From positions 55,017 through 119,016 of the forward strand of contig JBDRBT010000006.1 of assembly GCA_043822385.1 (NCBI GenBank): a DNA stretch of 64,000 nt, in the 5' to 3' direction. The translations under genes were made by a program, and so were the position numbers. Source of the stretch: JABWCK01 sp043822385 (GTDB lineage: Archaea > Micrarchaeota > Micrarchaeia > Norongarragalinales > Norongarragalinaceae). This document shows, in pieces, positions 33,208 to 42,400 of the stretch; the stretch's first letter is position 1; the number at the start of each line of letters is the position of its first letter. Under the pieces are notes generated by a model, which was not told the origin of the DNA, did no database searches, and saw only the letters and a list, made by a program, of their open reading frames with translations.

Positions 33208-33660
33208 ATGAAAAAGAGTGTTAAAATGGAGAATTGCAGGTTTTGTGATATTTGTTCTAAAGCAAAGGAAGCAGTAATCGTCTTCGAGAATGAAGGCGCT
33301 GTAGCGTTTATGGATACTAATCCCCTGGTTGAAGGACATGTTTTAGTAGTTCCCCACAGGCACGTTGAGCGCATTATTGATTTGAGTGACGATGAAATCA
33401 AAAAGCTTTTTCAGGCAGTAAAGAAGATTGAAGAAGCAATGCTTTCTTCACTTGGTTGTGAAGGAATTGATTTGCACCAAAGGTATAGCCCTTTTCTTGA
33501 AGAAAGCGAGTTGCGTGTTGGTCACTTGCATGTTCACTTGGTTCCAAGGAATTTGAATGATGAATTGCATGTTCGTATTTATTCCAAGATTAAGCGCTTG
33601 AAACATTCTACTGAAGACTTAAAAGAAACCGCGGAACAAATTAGTAGTGCAATAAAGTAA
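33208..33660 (+). CDS. HIT-family nucleotide hydrolase/transferase
   Basis: A 150-residue histidine-triad protein. CRFCDIC near the N-terminus is a likely zinc site, NPLVEGHVLVVPHRHV is the typical middle, and VGHLHVHLVPR holds the HxHxH triad with the catalytic central His. Such proteins hydrolyse AMP-linked compounds. The start is ATG 33208 or the internal ATG 33226 (MENCRFC), which is equally plausible. tRNA-Val follows 33 bases downstream. Confidence 0.92.
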   Translation: MKKSVKMENCRFCDICSKAKEAVIVFENEGAVAFMDTNPLVEGHVLVVPHRHVERIIDLSDDEIKKLFQAVKKIEEAMLSSLGCEGIDLHQRYSPFLEESELRVGHLHVHLVPRNLNDELHVRIYSKIKRLKHSTEDLKETAEQISSAIK

Positions 33661-33669
33661 TTTTTGGTG

Positions 33670-33689
33670 AAACTTTTCGGTAAAAGTTT
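33670..33689. repeat. hairpin AAACTTTT-CGGT-AAAAGTTT, copy 3
   Basis: A perfect 8-bp inverted repeat with loop CGGT, ten bases after the HIT stop and three bases before tRNA-Val. The stem is identical to the one at 1821-1840. Confidence 0.65.
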
Positions 33690-33692
33690 GTT

Positions 33693-33765
33693 GGGCTCGT
33701 AGTCGAGTGGTTAAGACACCTCGTTTACACCGAGGAGACCCGGAGTTCGATTCTCCGCGGGCCCA
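33693..33765 (+). tRNA. tRNA-Val (TAC)
   Basis: Acceptor GGGCTCG (33693-33699) pairs with CGGGCCC (33758-33764), discriminator A; anticodon stem CCTCG/CGAGG, anticodon TAC at 33726-33728; T arm CGGAG-TTCGATT-CTCCG. CCA is not encoded; no intron. A T-run follows. There is little room for its own promoter behind the HIT gene, so it may be cut from a longer transcript. Confidence 0.96.
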
Positions 33766-33787
33766 TTTTTCGGGTTGGGTTTTGTAA

Positions 33788-34984
33788 ATGCAAATTGGTT
33801 TAGTTGGAAAGCCGTCTTCAGGCAAGAGCTCGTTTTTTAGTGCTGCTACTCTAGTTGATGTAGCTATTGCTAGTTATCCTTTTACTACTATAGAGCCTAA
33901 CAAGGGCATTGGGTTCGTGCGCGTTAGCCCGTGTTCTTGCAAGGATTTCAACATGCAGTGTAACCCGCGCACGGGTTTTTGCGTTAACAGCAAGCGTTTC
34001 GTTCCTGTTGAGATTATTGACGTGGCTGGTTTAGTGCCTGATGCTCACAAGGGAATTGGCATGGGTAACCAGTTTTTGGATGATTTGAGGCAGGCGGACG
34101 TGTTGATTCATGTTGTTGACGCTTCTGGTTCTACTAACGAGAAAGGTGAATTAGTAAGTGCTGGAACGCATGATCCTTGTCTTGACGTCGAGTTTTTAGA
34201 GAAAGAAATTGACTTGTGGTTTTTCAGTGTGATTAAGCGTAATTGGAACAAGTTTTGCAGGAGTCCTTTCGAGTCTAAGCGTGAAATGTTTGAGTTAATG
34301 AGCCAGAATTTTTCCGGCATAGGTGTTTCTTTTAAGCACTTGTCTGTTGTTTTTGATTCTCTTTCTTTTTCCTCAAAAAAACTGATTGAATGGACTGACG
34401 AGGAATTAATGTTTTTTGCAAGAAAACTTCGTGTCTTAAGCAAGCCAATAGTTGTTGCTGCTAACAAAGCAGATTTGAACGGCGCTAAAGAAAACATTAA
34501 GAAATTGCAAGAAAAATTTCCTGGTTTGAGTATTGTTCCTTGCAGTGCTTTAGCAGAATTTTCTTTAAAGAAAGCAGCTAAACAAGGTTTGATAGAGTAT
34601 TTTGCTGGTGATTCTAGTTTTAAGGAACTAACGGGTTTGTCTCCTGAACAAGAAAAGGGTTTGAATTACTTTAATGAGCGAGTTTTGAGTGTTTTTAATT
34701 CTACTGGCGTTCAAGAAGTTTTAGAGAAAGCTGTTTTTGGAGTGCTTGGTTTTATTGCGATTTACCCAGCTGGAACTAAAGGTTTGACTGATTCTGAAGG
34801 ACGCGTGTTGCCGGATTGTTTCTTGATGCCGCCAGGTAGTACTGCTTTGGATTTTGCCTTCAAGCTGCATACTGATTTTGGTGAGAATTTTATTGCAGCA
34901 ATAAACGTGAAAACTAGACAGCAAGTAAGCAAGGATTATGTTTTGAAGCACAGGGATGCTATAGAAATCCGTGCTAACAAGTGA
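33788..34984 (+). CDS. archaeal YchF/Obg-type GTPase with TGS domain
   Basis: A 398-residue GTPase. G1 is GLVGKPSSGKSSFF at the N-terminus; the Obg/YchF motif IASYPFTTIEPNKG and VRVSPCSCKDFN follow; G3 is DVAGLVPDAHKG; G4 is NKAD near 222. The C-terminal TGS domain covers about 310-398 (SEGRVLPDC and HRDAIEIRANK). It matches the archaeal YchF group that binds ribosomes. It has the canonical NKxD rather than the NxxE of bacterial YchF. Its stop is two bases from the stop of the convergent DRG gene. Confidence 0.93.
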   Translation: MQIGLVGKPSSGKSSFFSAATLVDVAIASYPFTTIEPNKGIGFVRVSPCSCKDFNMQCNPRTGFCVNSKRFVPVEIIDVAGLVPDAHKGIGMGNQFLDDLRQADVLIHVVDASGSTNEKGELVSAGTHDPCLDVEFLEKEIDLWFFSVIKRNWNKFCRSPFESKREMFELMSQNFSGIGVSFKHLSVVFDSLSFSSKKLIEWTDEELMFFARKLRVLSKPIVVAANKADLNGAKENIKKLQEKFPGLSIVPCSALAEFSLKKAAKQGLIEYFAGDSSFKELTGLSPEQEKGLNYFNERVLSVFNSTGVQEVLEKAVFGVLGFIAIYPAGTKGLTDSEGRVLPDCFLMPPGSTALDFAFKLHTDFGENFIAAINVKTRQQVSKDYVLKHRDAIEIRANK

Positions 34985-34986
34985 AT

Positions 34987-36066
34987 TCAAATTTTGTGTA
35001 TTTGAATTACGTCGCCGTCTTTTAGTTTGTGGTTTAACCCTACTTTTTGGCCTGGGTGTTTTGCTGAAGGGCCCCATACTTCAGCGAATTTGAATAAAGA
35101 ACGCAAGTCTCTGTGAATTAAGTCGCATAAGTTTTTTATTGTTGCATCGCTTCTCATTAACAAAGGCGCGTTCAAGTCAGTTTTTTCGAACTTGCTTTTA
35201 GTGTAAATGCGTATTAATTCTAGTTTATTGAAGATTGCTTCTTTTAGTTCGTTTATTCCCTCTTTTTTTTCTGCTGAAACTAGCATAACGTTTTTAGGTA
35301 GTTTTTTTAGTTCCCTGGGTTTAGCTAAATCTATTTTGTTTACTGCAGTTAGCGACGGCACGTATTTGCGATTGTTCATTATTACGTCTATTAACTCATC
35401 TATTGATGCGTCTTGCCTGATGTTTACTGTAGCGTTGAATATGCTGTATTCCCCTAAGACTCCGCGTACGGTTTCTGTTTTTAGTTTAGTTGGTTTTATT
35501 GAATAATTTACTTCTACTCCGCCCTTATCTTTTGGTTCTATTACTATGTTTGGTGGTTTTTCGTCTAGTCGAATGTTTATTTCTTTTAATTCTTGTCTTA
35601 ATTTTTCGGTATTGGTTTGTTTAACGTCTGTTATTAAGAGTATTAAGTCCGCGTTTCTAGCTACTGCGAGTACTTCCCTACCTCTGCCTAGTCCCTTGCT
35701 TGCCCCGCTGATTATTCCCGGCAAGTCTAGTAATTGAATTTGCGCGCCTTTGTACGCCATCATTCCAGGTATTACTGTAGTGGTAGTGAATGAGTATGCT
35801 GCTGCCTTGCTTTTCTTGTTTGTTAAGGCGCTTAATAACGTGGATTTTCCAACTGAAGGAAAACCAATGAATACGACGGTAGCGTTACCACTTTTTTTTA
35901 CTTCAAAAGCTTTCTTTTTCCCGCCGCTTTTTCCAATTGTTTCTAGTTGTTCGCGTAGTTTAGCTATTTTTGCTTTAAGCAAGCCCAAGTGGTGTTCTGT
36001 TCCTTTGTGTTTTTGCGTTTTTTCTATTTCTTTTTCTATTTCTGCAATCTTGTCAGTAACACCCAT
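34987..36066 (-). CDS. DRG-family GTPase
   Basis: A 359-residue developmentally-regulated-GTP-binding-type protein. N-terminal helical coil (IAEIEKEIEKTQKHKGTEHHLGLLKAKIAKLREQL) is typical of DRG; then GFPSVGKSTLL (G1), DLPGIISGAS (G3), NKID (G4) and a C-terminal TGS domain ending DGDVIQIHKI. A large insertion in the GTPase domain (about 190-220) fits the family. It acts on translating ribosomes. Confidence 0.95.
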   Translation of the reverse strand: MGVTDKIAEIEKEIEKTQKHKGTEHHLGLLKAKIAKLREQLETIGKSGGKKKAFEVKKSGNATVVFIGFPSVGKSTLLSALTNKKSKAAAYSFTTTTVIPGMMAYKGAQIQLLDLPGIISGASKGLGRGREVLAVARNADLILLITDVKQTNTEKLRQELKEINIRLDEKPPNIVIEPKDKGGVEVNYSIKPTKLKTETVRGVLGEYSIFNATVNIRQDASIDELIDVIMNNRKYVPSLTAVNKIDLAKPRELKKLPKNVMLVSAEKKEGINELKEAIFNKLELIRIYTKSKFEKTDLNAPLLMRSDATIKNLCDLIHRDLRSLFKFAEVWGPSAKHPGQKVGLNHKLKDGDVIQIHKI

Positions 36067-36097
36067 CTTGTTTTTCCCCTTGAATTAGAGCGAGTTT

Positions 36098-36322
36098 TTA
36101 CGCTGGTGAAATGAAGACTATAGTGTCTCCGCGCACTAGTGCAGAGCCTATTTTTCTTTTAATTTCCCCGTTTTCTAGTTCTTCAGCGTTTTCTAAAACA
36201 ATGTTCATGTGAACGTCGAAGCTGCTTAGTGTTCCTCGTATTTCTACTTGTCCTTTTAGTTTTATTAAAACTGAATTGTTTAATGCAGAGTTTAATAAGT
36301 CAAACGGTCTTTTTTCAGTCAC
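36098..36322 (-). CDS. LSm/Sm-like RNA-binding protein
   Basis: A 74-residue Sm-fold protein forming a heptameric RNA-binding ring. Sm1 is VLIKLKGQVEIRGTLSSFDVHMNIVLENAEEL and Sm2 ends GSALVRGDTIVFI. I chose GTG at 36322 (MTEKRPFDLL), with GGTGG upstream; a TTG at 36340 would add six residues that resemble ribosome-site sequence. Confidence 0.93.
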   Translation of the reverse strand: MTEKRPFDLLNSALNNSVLIKLKGQVEIRGTLSSFDVHMNIVLENAEELENGEIKRKIGSALVRGDTIVFISPA

Positions 36323-36378
36323 GCCACCATCTCCCCTCAAAAAATTAAAAAACGATTACGTCGAACTGTTTAAAATCC

Positions 36379-37173
36379 TTATTGCTTTTTCTTAAATAAG
36401 TTTCCAAAGAATGTTGAAAGGCTAGAAAAGAATCCTTTCTTTGATTCTTGCATTTGGATTGAATCTATTTTTTTGCCGAGTAAGTTTGCCGCTAGCTTCA
36501 CCATTGCTTTACTGAATGCAGAGTTCGGGCTTCTAATCGTTACTGGAATTTGCAAGGCACTGCTTCGTCTTACTTCAATGTCTTCAGGTATTATTGATAG
36601 TATAGGCAAGTTCATTACTGTTTCAATGTCTTGAATTTTTATTTCTGCTTTGTCGTTTAGAATACGGTTTATTATCAATCCGCGTATTCTTAATCCTCTT
36701 TTTTCAGCTAGTCCCTTTACTTTTAGTCCGTCTGCTAAAGACGAGGGTTCTGGGGTTAATATCAAAATCATTTCTCCGGCGCATTCTATTGCAGCTAGGG
36801 CGTCATCTCCTAAACCTGGAGGCGAGTCTACTAGAACGAAGTCGTTTACTGTTTCTAGTTTTTTTATCGCGTTTTTCAAGCGGGCGTGATCAACGTTTTC
36901 TACTTTTTCTAGAGATAATCCAGCTGGAACGTATTTCAAGTGGTTTGGCCCTTCATAAACCGCATCCATAACATCATTTTCTCCACTTAAAACATTGTGT
37001 AAAGTTATTGGGGCGCGATCTATCCCGAGCATTAGTCCTAAATTAGCCATTGCTATGTCGCCGTCTACAACGGTTACTTTTTTTCCAGCCATTGCTAAAG
37101 TAAGCCCTAGGTTCAGGGTTGTAGTGCTTTTTCCAACGCCTCCTTTTCCAGAGGCTATAACAAACGACGTCAT
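36379..37173 (-). CDS. MinD/ParA-like ATPase
   Basis: A 264-residue deviant-Walker ATPase. SGKGGVGKSTTTLNLGL at 8-24 holds the signature Lys; VDGDIAMANLGL and FVLVDSPPGLGDDALAA are the other nucleotide motifs. The C-terminus (FFGNLFKKKQ) could be an amphipathic membrane-targeting helix as in MinD. Its start overlaps the stop of the DUF2226-like gene, so the two are coupled, suggesting a spatial-regulation pair. Confidence 0.93.
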   Translation of the reverse strand: MTSFVIASGKGGVGKSTTTLNLGLTLAMAGKKVTVVDGDIAMANLGLMLGIDRAPITLHNVLSGENDVMDAVYEGPNHLKYVPAGLSLEKVENVDHARLKNAIKKLETVNDFVLVDSPPGLGDDALAAIECAGEMILILTPEPSSLADGLKVKGLAEKRGLRIRGLIINRILNDKAEIKIQDIETVMNLPILSIIPEDIEVRRSSALQIPVTIRSPNSAFSKAMVKLAANLLGKKIDSIQMQESKKGFFSSLSTFFGNLFKKKQ

Positions 37174-37712
37174 TTTGCTTCTTTCTCAATCATTTTACTT
37201 ATTTTAGTTAAAACGTTTTCTCCTTTTTTGCTTTGGTTGATTTCGCCCATTTTGTACTTACTTAAAACGTCTTCTTTAGAATTTTTATACAACGAGTTTT
37301 TTAATTCTTCTTCAAACATTGGTGAAAACGAATCGACTTTTATTTTTTCAACTGTTCTCTCGTCTGGAGTGAAAATCATTCCCTCATTAACAACAAAAAT
37401 CAAGTGTATTTGTTCTAGTTCTAGGGTGTAAATGTCCATAATTCCTTTTTTTGCTGCAGTAGAGTTAAGTATTCTTGGAAAGGCTTCCTTACCCATGAAT
37501 GTCTTGTTGTACTTAAGGTACTCGTAAGCACTCCCGACTATTTTTCCGTTGTCGAAAATAAGGGTTCCATCTTCAATGCCGGTTATTCCTTTTACCGTTA
37601 TTGACATGTAGCCCGTAATTTTCTTGTTTTTAATTTCATTAAGCAAGCTTTTGAAGTTGACTGTAGCAACATCTATTCCTTGTTTTAATGGCTTACCTCT
37701 AGGCAGATTCAA
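37170..37712 (-). CDS. DUF2226-like archaeal protein
   Basis: A 180-residue protein beginning MNLPRGKPLKQGIDVATV, resembling archaeal DUF2226 proteins (LPxGKP start, then a domain with ITGYMSITVKG and GTLIFDNGKIVGSAYEY). Bacterial DUF4388 proteins share this pattern. It likely binds a partner GTPase or ATPase; context links it with the MinD-like ATPase downstream (four-base overlap). Confidence 0.65.
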   Translation of the reverse strand: MNLPRGKPLKQGIDVATVNFKSLLNEIKNKKITGYMSITVKGITGIEDGTLIFDNGKIVGSAYEYLKYNKTFMGKEAFPRILNSTAAKKGIMDIYTLELEQIHLIFVVNEGMIFTPDERTVEKIKVDSFSPMFEEELKNSLYKNSKEDVLSKYKMGEINQSKKGENVLTKISKMIEKEAK

Positions 37713-37758
37713 TTACCACCACTCCTACTCATTAACTATTTTTACTTTAAAACACTTC

Positions 37759-38214
37759 TCAATCGTTTAAATTAATGACTATGTCTGCAGTGTTTTTGAT
37801 TGCTGTAGAGAAGTCCGGTTCTAATCCAACTACTATAGTGTCTTTACCGAATTCTTTTGCTTTGTTTAAAACTGGCTTGAAGTCTGAGTCCCTGGAGACG
37901 ATGCATATTATTTCTATTTTTTCATTGAAAATAAATTGAGTTACGTCAACGCTCATTGCAACGTCAACATCTGAAGGAACGATTTTAACGTCAAAACCCT
38001 GGTTTGTTACTGCTTCAATTAATTTGTCGCTTGCGAACTGGTCTAAGTAAACTCTAGCTACTTTTAGTTTACCGTATTTTTCGAGTTTTTTCTTGACTTT
38101 ACCTAAGTCTACTTTTAGTTCTTTCCTAAGCATGTTAGGTCCGTCAACAAAACAAGCAATATTTTGCTCGCTTTTCTTGGTTAAGGCTTGCCTGAATTTT
38201 TCTATAACGCTCAT
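37759..38214 (-). CDS. NYN-domain nuclease-like protein
   Basis: A 151-residue LabA/NYN-family protein with a PIN-like fold. NIACFVDGPNML at 18-29 supplies the first acidic residue, CIVSRDSDFKPVLNKAKEFG the S-x-D-x-D motif. It would cut RNA with Mg ions. Its start overlaps the stop of the TatD gene (ATGA). Confidence 0.88.
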   Translation of the reverse strand: MSVIEKFRQALTKKSEQNIACFVDGPNMLRKELKVDLGKVKKKLEKYGKLKVARVYLDQFASDKLIEAVTNQGFDVKIVPSDVDVAMSVDVTQFIFNEKIEIICIVSRDSDFKPVLNKAKEFGKDTIVVGLEPDFSTAIKNTADIVINLND

Positions 38215-38957
38215 AGTTTCACTCCCAATGCACGAGAATTGTTATCATAAATTATTTGTTCAATCTGGCTTAAATCCTCTTTCTTTGCTTCAACTATCTC
38301 TTTGTACGCTTCTATTACGAAAGCGGGCTCGTTTCTTCCTTGTCCGAAGGGATTAAGGAACGGAGAGTCTGTTTCGCACAACAAGTTTTCCAGGGGAGTT
38401 TCTTGAATAGTTTTGGTTTTTTCCTTGTTTTTTACTGTCGGAATTGAAATAAAGCAATTCAAGTCAAGGGCTTTGTTAACTAGTTTAGGTACAAAAAAAC
38501 AGTGAAGTACTTTACTGCAAGAATAGCTTTCTATAATGCTTAATACTTTTTCTTCTGCTTTCCTAGTGTGCAGGAAGACGCATTTATTGTGTTTTTCAGC
38601 TATTTCTAGTTGAGCGTGAAGCGCTTTTTCTTGCTTGTTTTTTTCTTCTCGCGTGAAAGAGTATTTTTCGTCTAAACCTATTTCGCCTATTGCTGTTGCT
38701 TTTGAAATGTTTTCTTCAATGAATAACAAGTCTTTTTCTAAGTCGCTTGTTTTTGCTGCGTCATCGTAATTCAAGCCAATGCACGGAAACAAGTCTTTAG
38801 GGTGGCTGGAGCATATTTTCAAGACTTTTTTGTAATCTTCCTTGTTTGTAGAATCCACTAGTGCTTTAACGTTTTTCAAACGCATTCTATCTACTGCTGC
38901 TTGCAAGTCTTTGTCAAAGTTTATCTGCAAGTGGCAGTGAGAATCAATAAAAACCAT
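38211..38957 (-). CDS. TatD-family deoxyribonuclease
   Basis: A 248-residue metal-dependent hydrolase. HCHL at 7-10 (HxH), AIGEIGLDE, VFLHTR, LHCFF and CETDSPFLNP follow the TatD order. It would be a 3'-5' DNase or a quality-control hydrolase. It starts at an ATG near the right end of the minus-strand block and diverges from eIF5A. Confidence 0.93.
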   Translation of the reverse strand: MVFIDSHCHLQINFDKDLQAAVDRMRLKNVKALVDSTNKEDYKKVLKICSSHPKDLFPCIGLNYDDAAKTSDLEKDLLFIEENISKATAIGEIGLDEKYSFTREEKNKQEKALHAQLEIAEKHNKCVFLHTRKAEEKVLSIIESYSCSKVLHCFFVPKLVNKALDLNCFISIPTVKNKEKTKTIQETPLENLLCETDSPFLNPFGQGRNEPAFVIEAYKEIVEAKKEDLSQIEQIIYDNNSRALGVKL

Positions 38958-39031
38958 GTTAGACGAAAGCTTTTATTGTTTTTACTTCTTAATAGTTGTT
39001 TGTTTTTATTTTTATTTTTCGGGTGATTACT

Positions 39032-39427
39032 TTGTCTGGTGAAAAAATTTTTGGTCAAATGGGTGACTTAAAGCTTGGTAAATACGTTATTATTGAAGAT
39101 GAGCCTTGTCGCATTGTTTCAATGGATAAGTCAAAACCAGGAAAGCACGGTGCAGCTAAAATAAATATTCAAGCAATCGGCTTGTTTTCTAGTACTAAAC
39201 GAAACTTAATGAAGTCTAGTGACGCGGACGTGGAGATTCCAATAATAACCAGAAAAAGAGCGCAAGTAATCTCTGTTTCAGGTCATACTGCCCAGTTAAT
39301 GGATTTAGAGACTTACGAGACTTTCGAGACGGATATTCCTGAAGAAATGCATTCTGAATTAGAGGTAGGAAAAGAAATTTCGTATATGGAAACCATGAGC
39401 AAGCGCTTGCTTACCAAGATTTCTTAA
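39032..39427 (+). CDS. translation factor eIF5A (hypusine-containing)
   Basis: A 131-residue translation factor that rescues ribosomes stalled at difficult peptide bonds. The hypusine site is Lys38 in SKPGKHGAAK. The chosen start is TTG 39032 (MSGEKIFGQMGDLKLG), which matches archaeal homologues and has GGGTGA upstream; a further upstream in-frame start at 38996 would add a hydrophobic leader. Confidence 0.95.
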   Translation: MSGEKIFGQMGDLKLGKYVIIEDEPCRIVSMDKSKPGKHGAAKINIQAIGLFSSTKRNLMKSSDADVEIPIITRKRAQVISVSGHTAQLMDLETYETFETDIPEEMHSELEVGKEISYMETMSKRLLTKIS

Positions 39428-39442
39428 CAAGGCCCTCCTCGG

Positions 39443-39470
39443 TTCCGGTATTCCGGAAAAGGTATATAAT
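39443..39470 (+). promoter_or_regulatory. palindrome TTCCGG-TATT-CCGGAA next to a TATA box
   Basis: TTCCGG (39443-39448) and CCGGAA (39453-39458) form a perfect inverted repeat; TATATAAT follows at 39463-39470. The MCM start is 28-40 bases downstream. A palindrome touching the TFB element is in the right place for an operator, though it could also end the eIF5A transcript. Confidence 0.5.
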
Positions 39471-39497
39471 ACTCAGAACTCCTCTTATTAGTCCGGA

Positions 39498-42400
39498 GTG
39501 GATTATAGGGTGGAAGACGCAAAAAAATTTTTTACTGACTATTTTTATTCAGATGAAATGAAGCCGGCAATTTATGCTTTAGCTGAAGAATACCCGAAAA
39601 AACGTAGTTTAGACGTTGATTTACATTCTCTTGCTAACGTTAATCCCGATATTCCTGAAGCTATAGTGGCGCATCCTGATTCTTTTTTGGCTGCGGCTCG
39701 CGAATCTTTAAGTAACCACAAGGATTTGCGCGGTAAGTCTGTTAGAGTTCGCTTCTTTAATCTTGAAGGCAAAGATGTTTTAGTTAAAGACTTGGGTGCA
39801 GAGCACTTGAACAAGCTCGTGACTGTTCAAGGCGTAGTTAACTTAGTTACTGACATTAAGCCGAAAATGCAGGTTAGTTTGTGGGAGTGCGTTCATTGTG
39901 GCACTACTGTGAAAACGATTCCTGAAAAAACTGCTTTAAAACAACCCGAATTATGCAGGTGCGGCCGCAGGGATTTCACGCTCATTGAGTCTTCAAGTGA
40001 TTTCATTAATACTCAGTACGGTCAAATGCAGGACTTGATTGAACGCGTTGCTGGAGCTTCATCGCCTTCTCATGTTGACTTGTGGTTTGAAGAGGATTTA
40101 ACTAATAAAGTGCTGCCTGGAGAGAATATTATTATTAGTGGAATTCTTCGTTTAATGCCTGTTCGTAATTTCGGTAAAACAAAGAGCCCGATTTACGCTA
40201 AGGCTTTTGATGTAGTTCACGTTCGCAAGAGTGAAAAAGAGTTTGAAGAAATAGAGATTAGCCCTGAAGAAGAAGTTAAAATAATTGCTTTATCTAAAGA
40301 CCCTAAATTGCGTGAGAAAGTTGTTGCTAGTATTGCTCCTAGCATTTACGGTTACGACTTATTGAAAGAGTCAATGTCTTTGCAATTATTTGGCGGCACG
40401 CCTGATAAAGTACTGCCGGACGGACAAAAAATCAGGAGCGATATTCACATTCTGCTTATTGGAGACCCGGGTGTTGCTAAGTCAAGAATGCTTCAATACA
40501 TTGAGGAATTAGCGCCTAAATGCATTTACGTTGCTGGACGCGGTGCAAGCGGTGTAGGGTTGTGTGTTGCGCCAGATTCACTAGTTTTACAGAATGATTC
40601 TGGTTTGAAAGAAATTTCTCAAGTGGTTGAAAGCAACTTGAATGAAGTTAAGGAAGACAGGGTAGTTGCGGGAGCGTTTTATTCTGAAACAATGAAGCCA
40701 GTTAGGGTTGCTGCTTTAAACGACTCTTTCAAAATTGGTTTTCAGACTGCTGATAGGGTTTGGCGAATTAAGGCGCCTTCACTGCTTTCTTTAGTTCGTA
40801 CGCGCAGGGGAAAAAGTTTGACTACCACGCTTAATACTCCCGTATTGCGGTTGAAAGATTCAAAAGTAGAGTGGGTTGAAGCACGCAACTTGCGCAAGGG
40901 AGATTTTATTGCTACTTCCAGAAAACTACCTGAATTAAATGGACCCGCAATAAAGTTGTTGAACTTTATTGATAACCAACACGTTACTGCTAATGATTGC
41001 AGTGTTTTATTCAAAAAAGTTTCTGATGTCTTGGCTGTAAAACATGGTTCTCTGGAGAACGCGGCCGAGTTTTATGGCGTTTCTAGGGACCGTTTTTACT
41101 TGTGGCGAATGGCGGAACGCAATGCAGGTATTCCCTTGCATTTACTGAAGAAAATGGCTGTTGATGCTGAAATTGACTTGAATTTAACGCGTTTTAGTGT
41201 TAGGGATGGTAAATTTATTCAACTGCCTGTTTATGCTGACGCTGATTTCTTTTATTTGCTTGGCTTGGTTGCTGCAGACGGCGATATTTGCCGGCACGGC
41301 AGTACTGCTGGAATAAGAATTCACAATAATAACACGGAAGTTCTTTCTGAAGCAAAAAGAATTCTCAGCGAGCTTGGTTTGAATTGCCAGTTTACGCAGA
41401 GTACTGAATTGCGTTCTGCTCAATTACGTTTTAGTTCAGTTATTCTAGCTGAATTGTTTGGAAAACTGGGCGTTCCGAGCGGCAGAAAATCAAGTAAAAT
41501 TGATTTGCCGGCTGTTTTAAACAATAATTCACTTGAAATGAGGAGTTTTATTAAAGCTGTTTTTGATTGCGATGGCTTTGTTTCACTAAATAAAGGGAGG
41601 GGAAGCAATAGTGTTGGTTTCAGCACTTGCAGCAAAACTTTTGCTGTAAAGCTACAGTTGTTGCTTGAACAACAAGGAATAACCGCTAAACTGCGTTTGC
41701 GTAATCGTTCTGGAAAGATTTCAATTACTAAGTTTGGTTCTAAAATAACTAGCAAGCTAGACCAGTATTACGTTGAGGTTCTTGGTTTGAACAACTTGCT
41801 TGCATTCAAAGAGAAAATTGGTTTTACTAATCTTAAGAAAGCTAAGACCTTGAACTCGGTTTTAATGAAGATCTCAAAACCGCATGAGAATCTTGACTTA
41901 ATTCCGAATATTAGTTGTTTCTTGACTGAATTACAGAATAAATACGGGTTATCTAGTAGATTGATTACTTCAGAATACAAAAAAGGTAAACGCAGCGTAT
42001 CCCGCAGTACTATAGAAAAAATCTTGTCGTTCATTCCCGAAAACACGATTGAAAAAGAATTTTTGACGGTAGTTTCTTCTCCTGACGTGTATTGGGATAA
42101 AGTTGTTGAAAGCGATTCTTTCGAGAACACTAGCGTGCCGTGGGTTTACGATTTTACTCTTCCTTCTCATGCTTTCGTGGCTAACGGCATAATCGTGCAT
42201 AATACTGCTTCAGCTGAGAAAGACAAGGCTGGCGAGGGCTGGGTGTTGAAGGCTGGAGCAATGGTTTTGGCTTCAGGTGGCTTGATTGCTATTGACGAGT
42301 TCGATAAAATGGAGGAGGGAGACCGGGCGTCTATTCACGAAGCTATGGAACAACAAAGCGTGTCTGTTGCTAAAGCTGGTATAGTAACTAAATTTAAGAC

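Noticed and set aside
33020..33689. Hairpin repeats considered as a CRISPR array
   Set aside because: Only two copies, 650 bases apart, different loops and a protein gene between them.
39428..39500. Replication origin upstream of mcm
   Set aside because: One palindrome and a TATA box but no repeated origin-recognition boxes or AT-rich unwinding region beyond the normal background.
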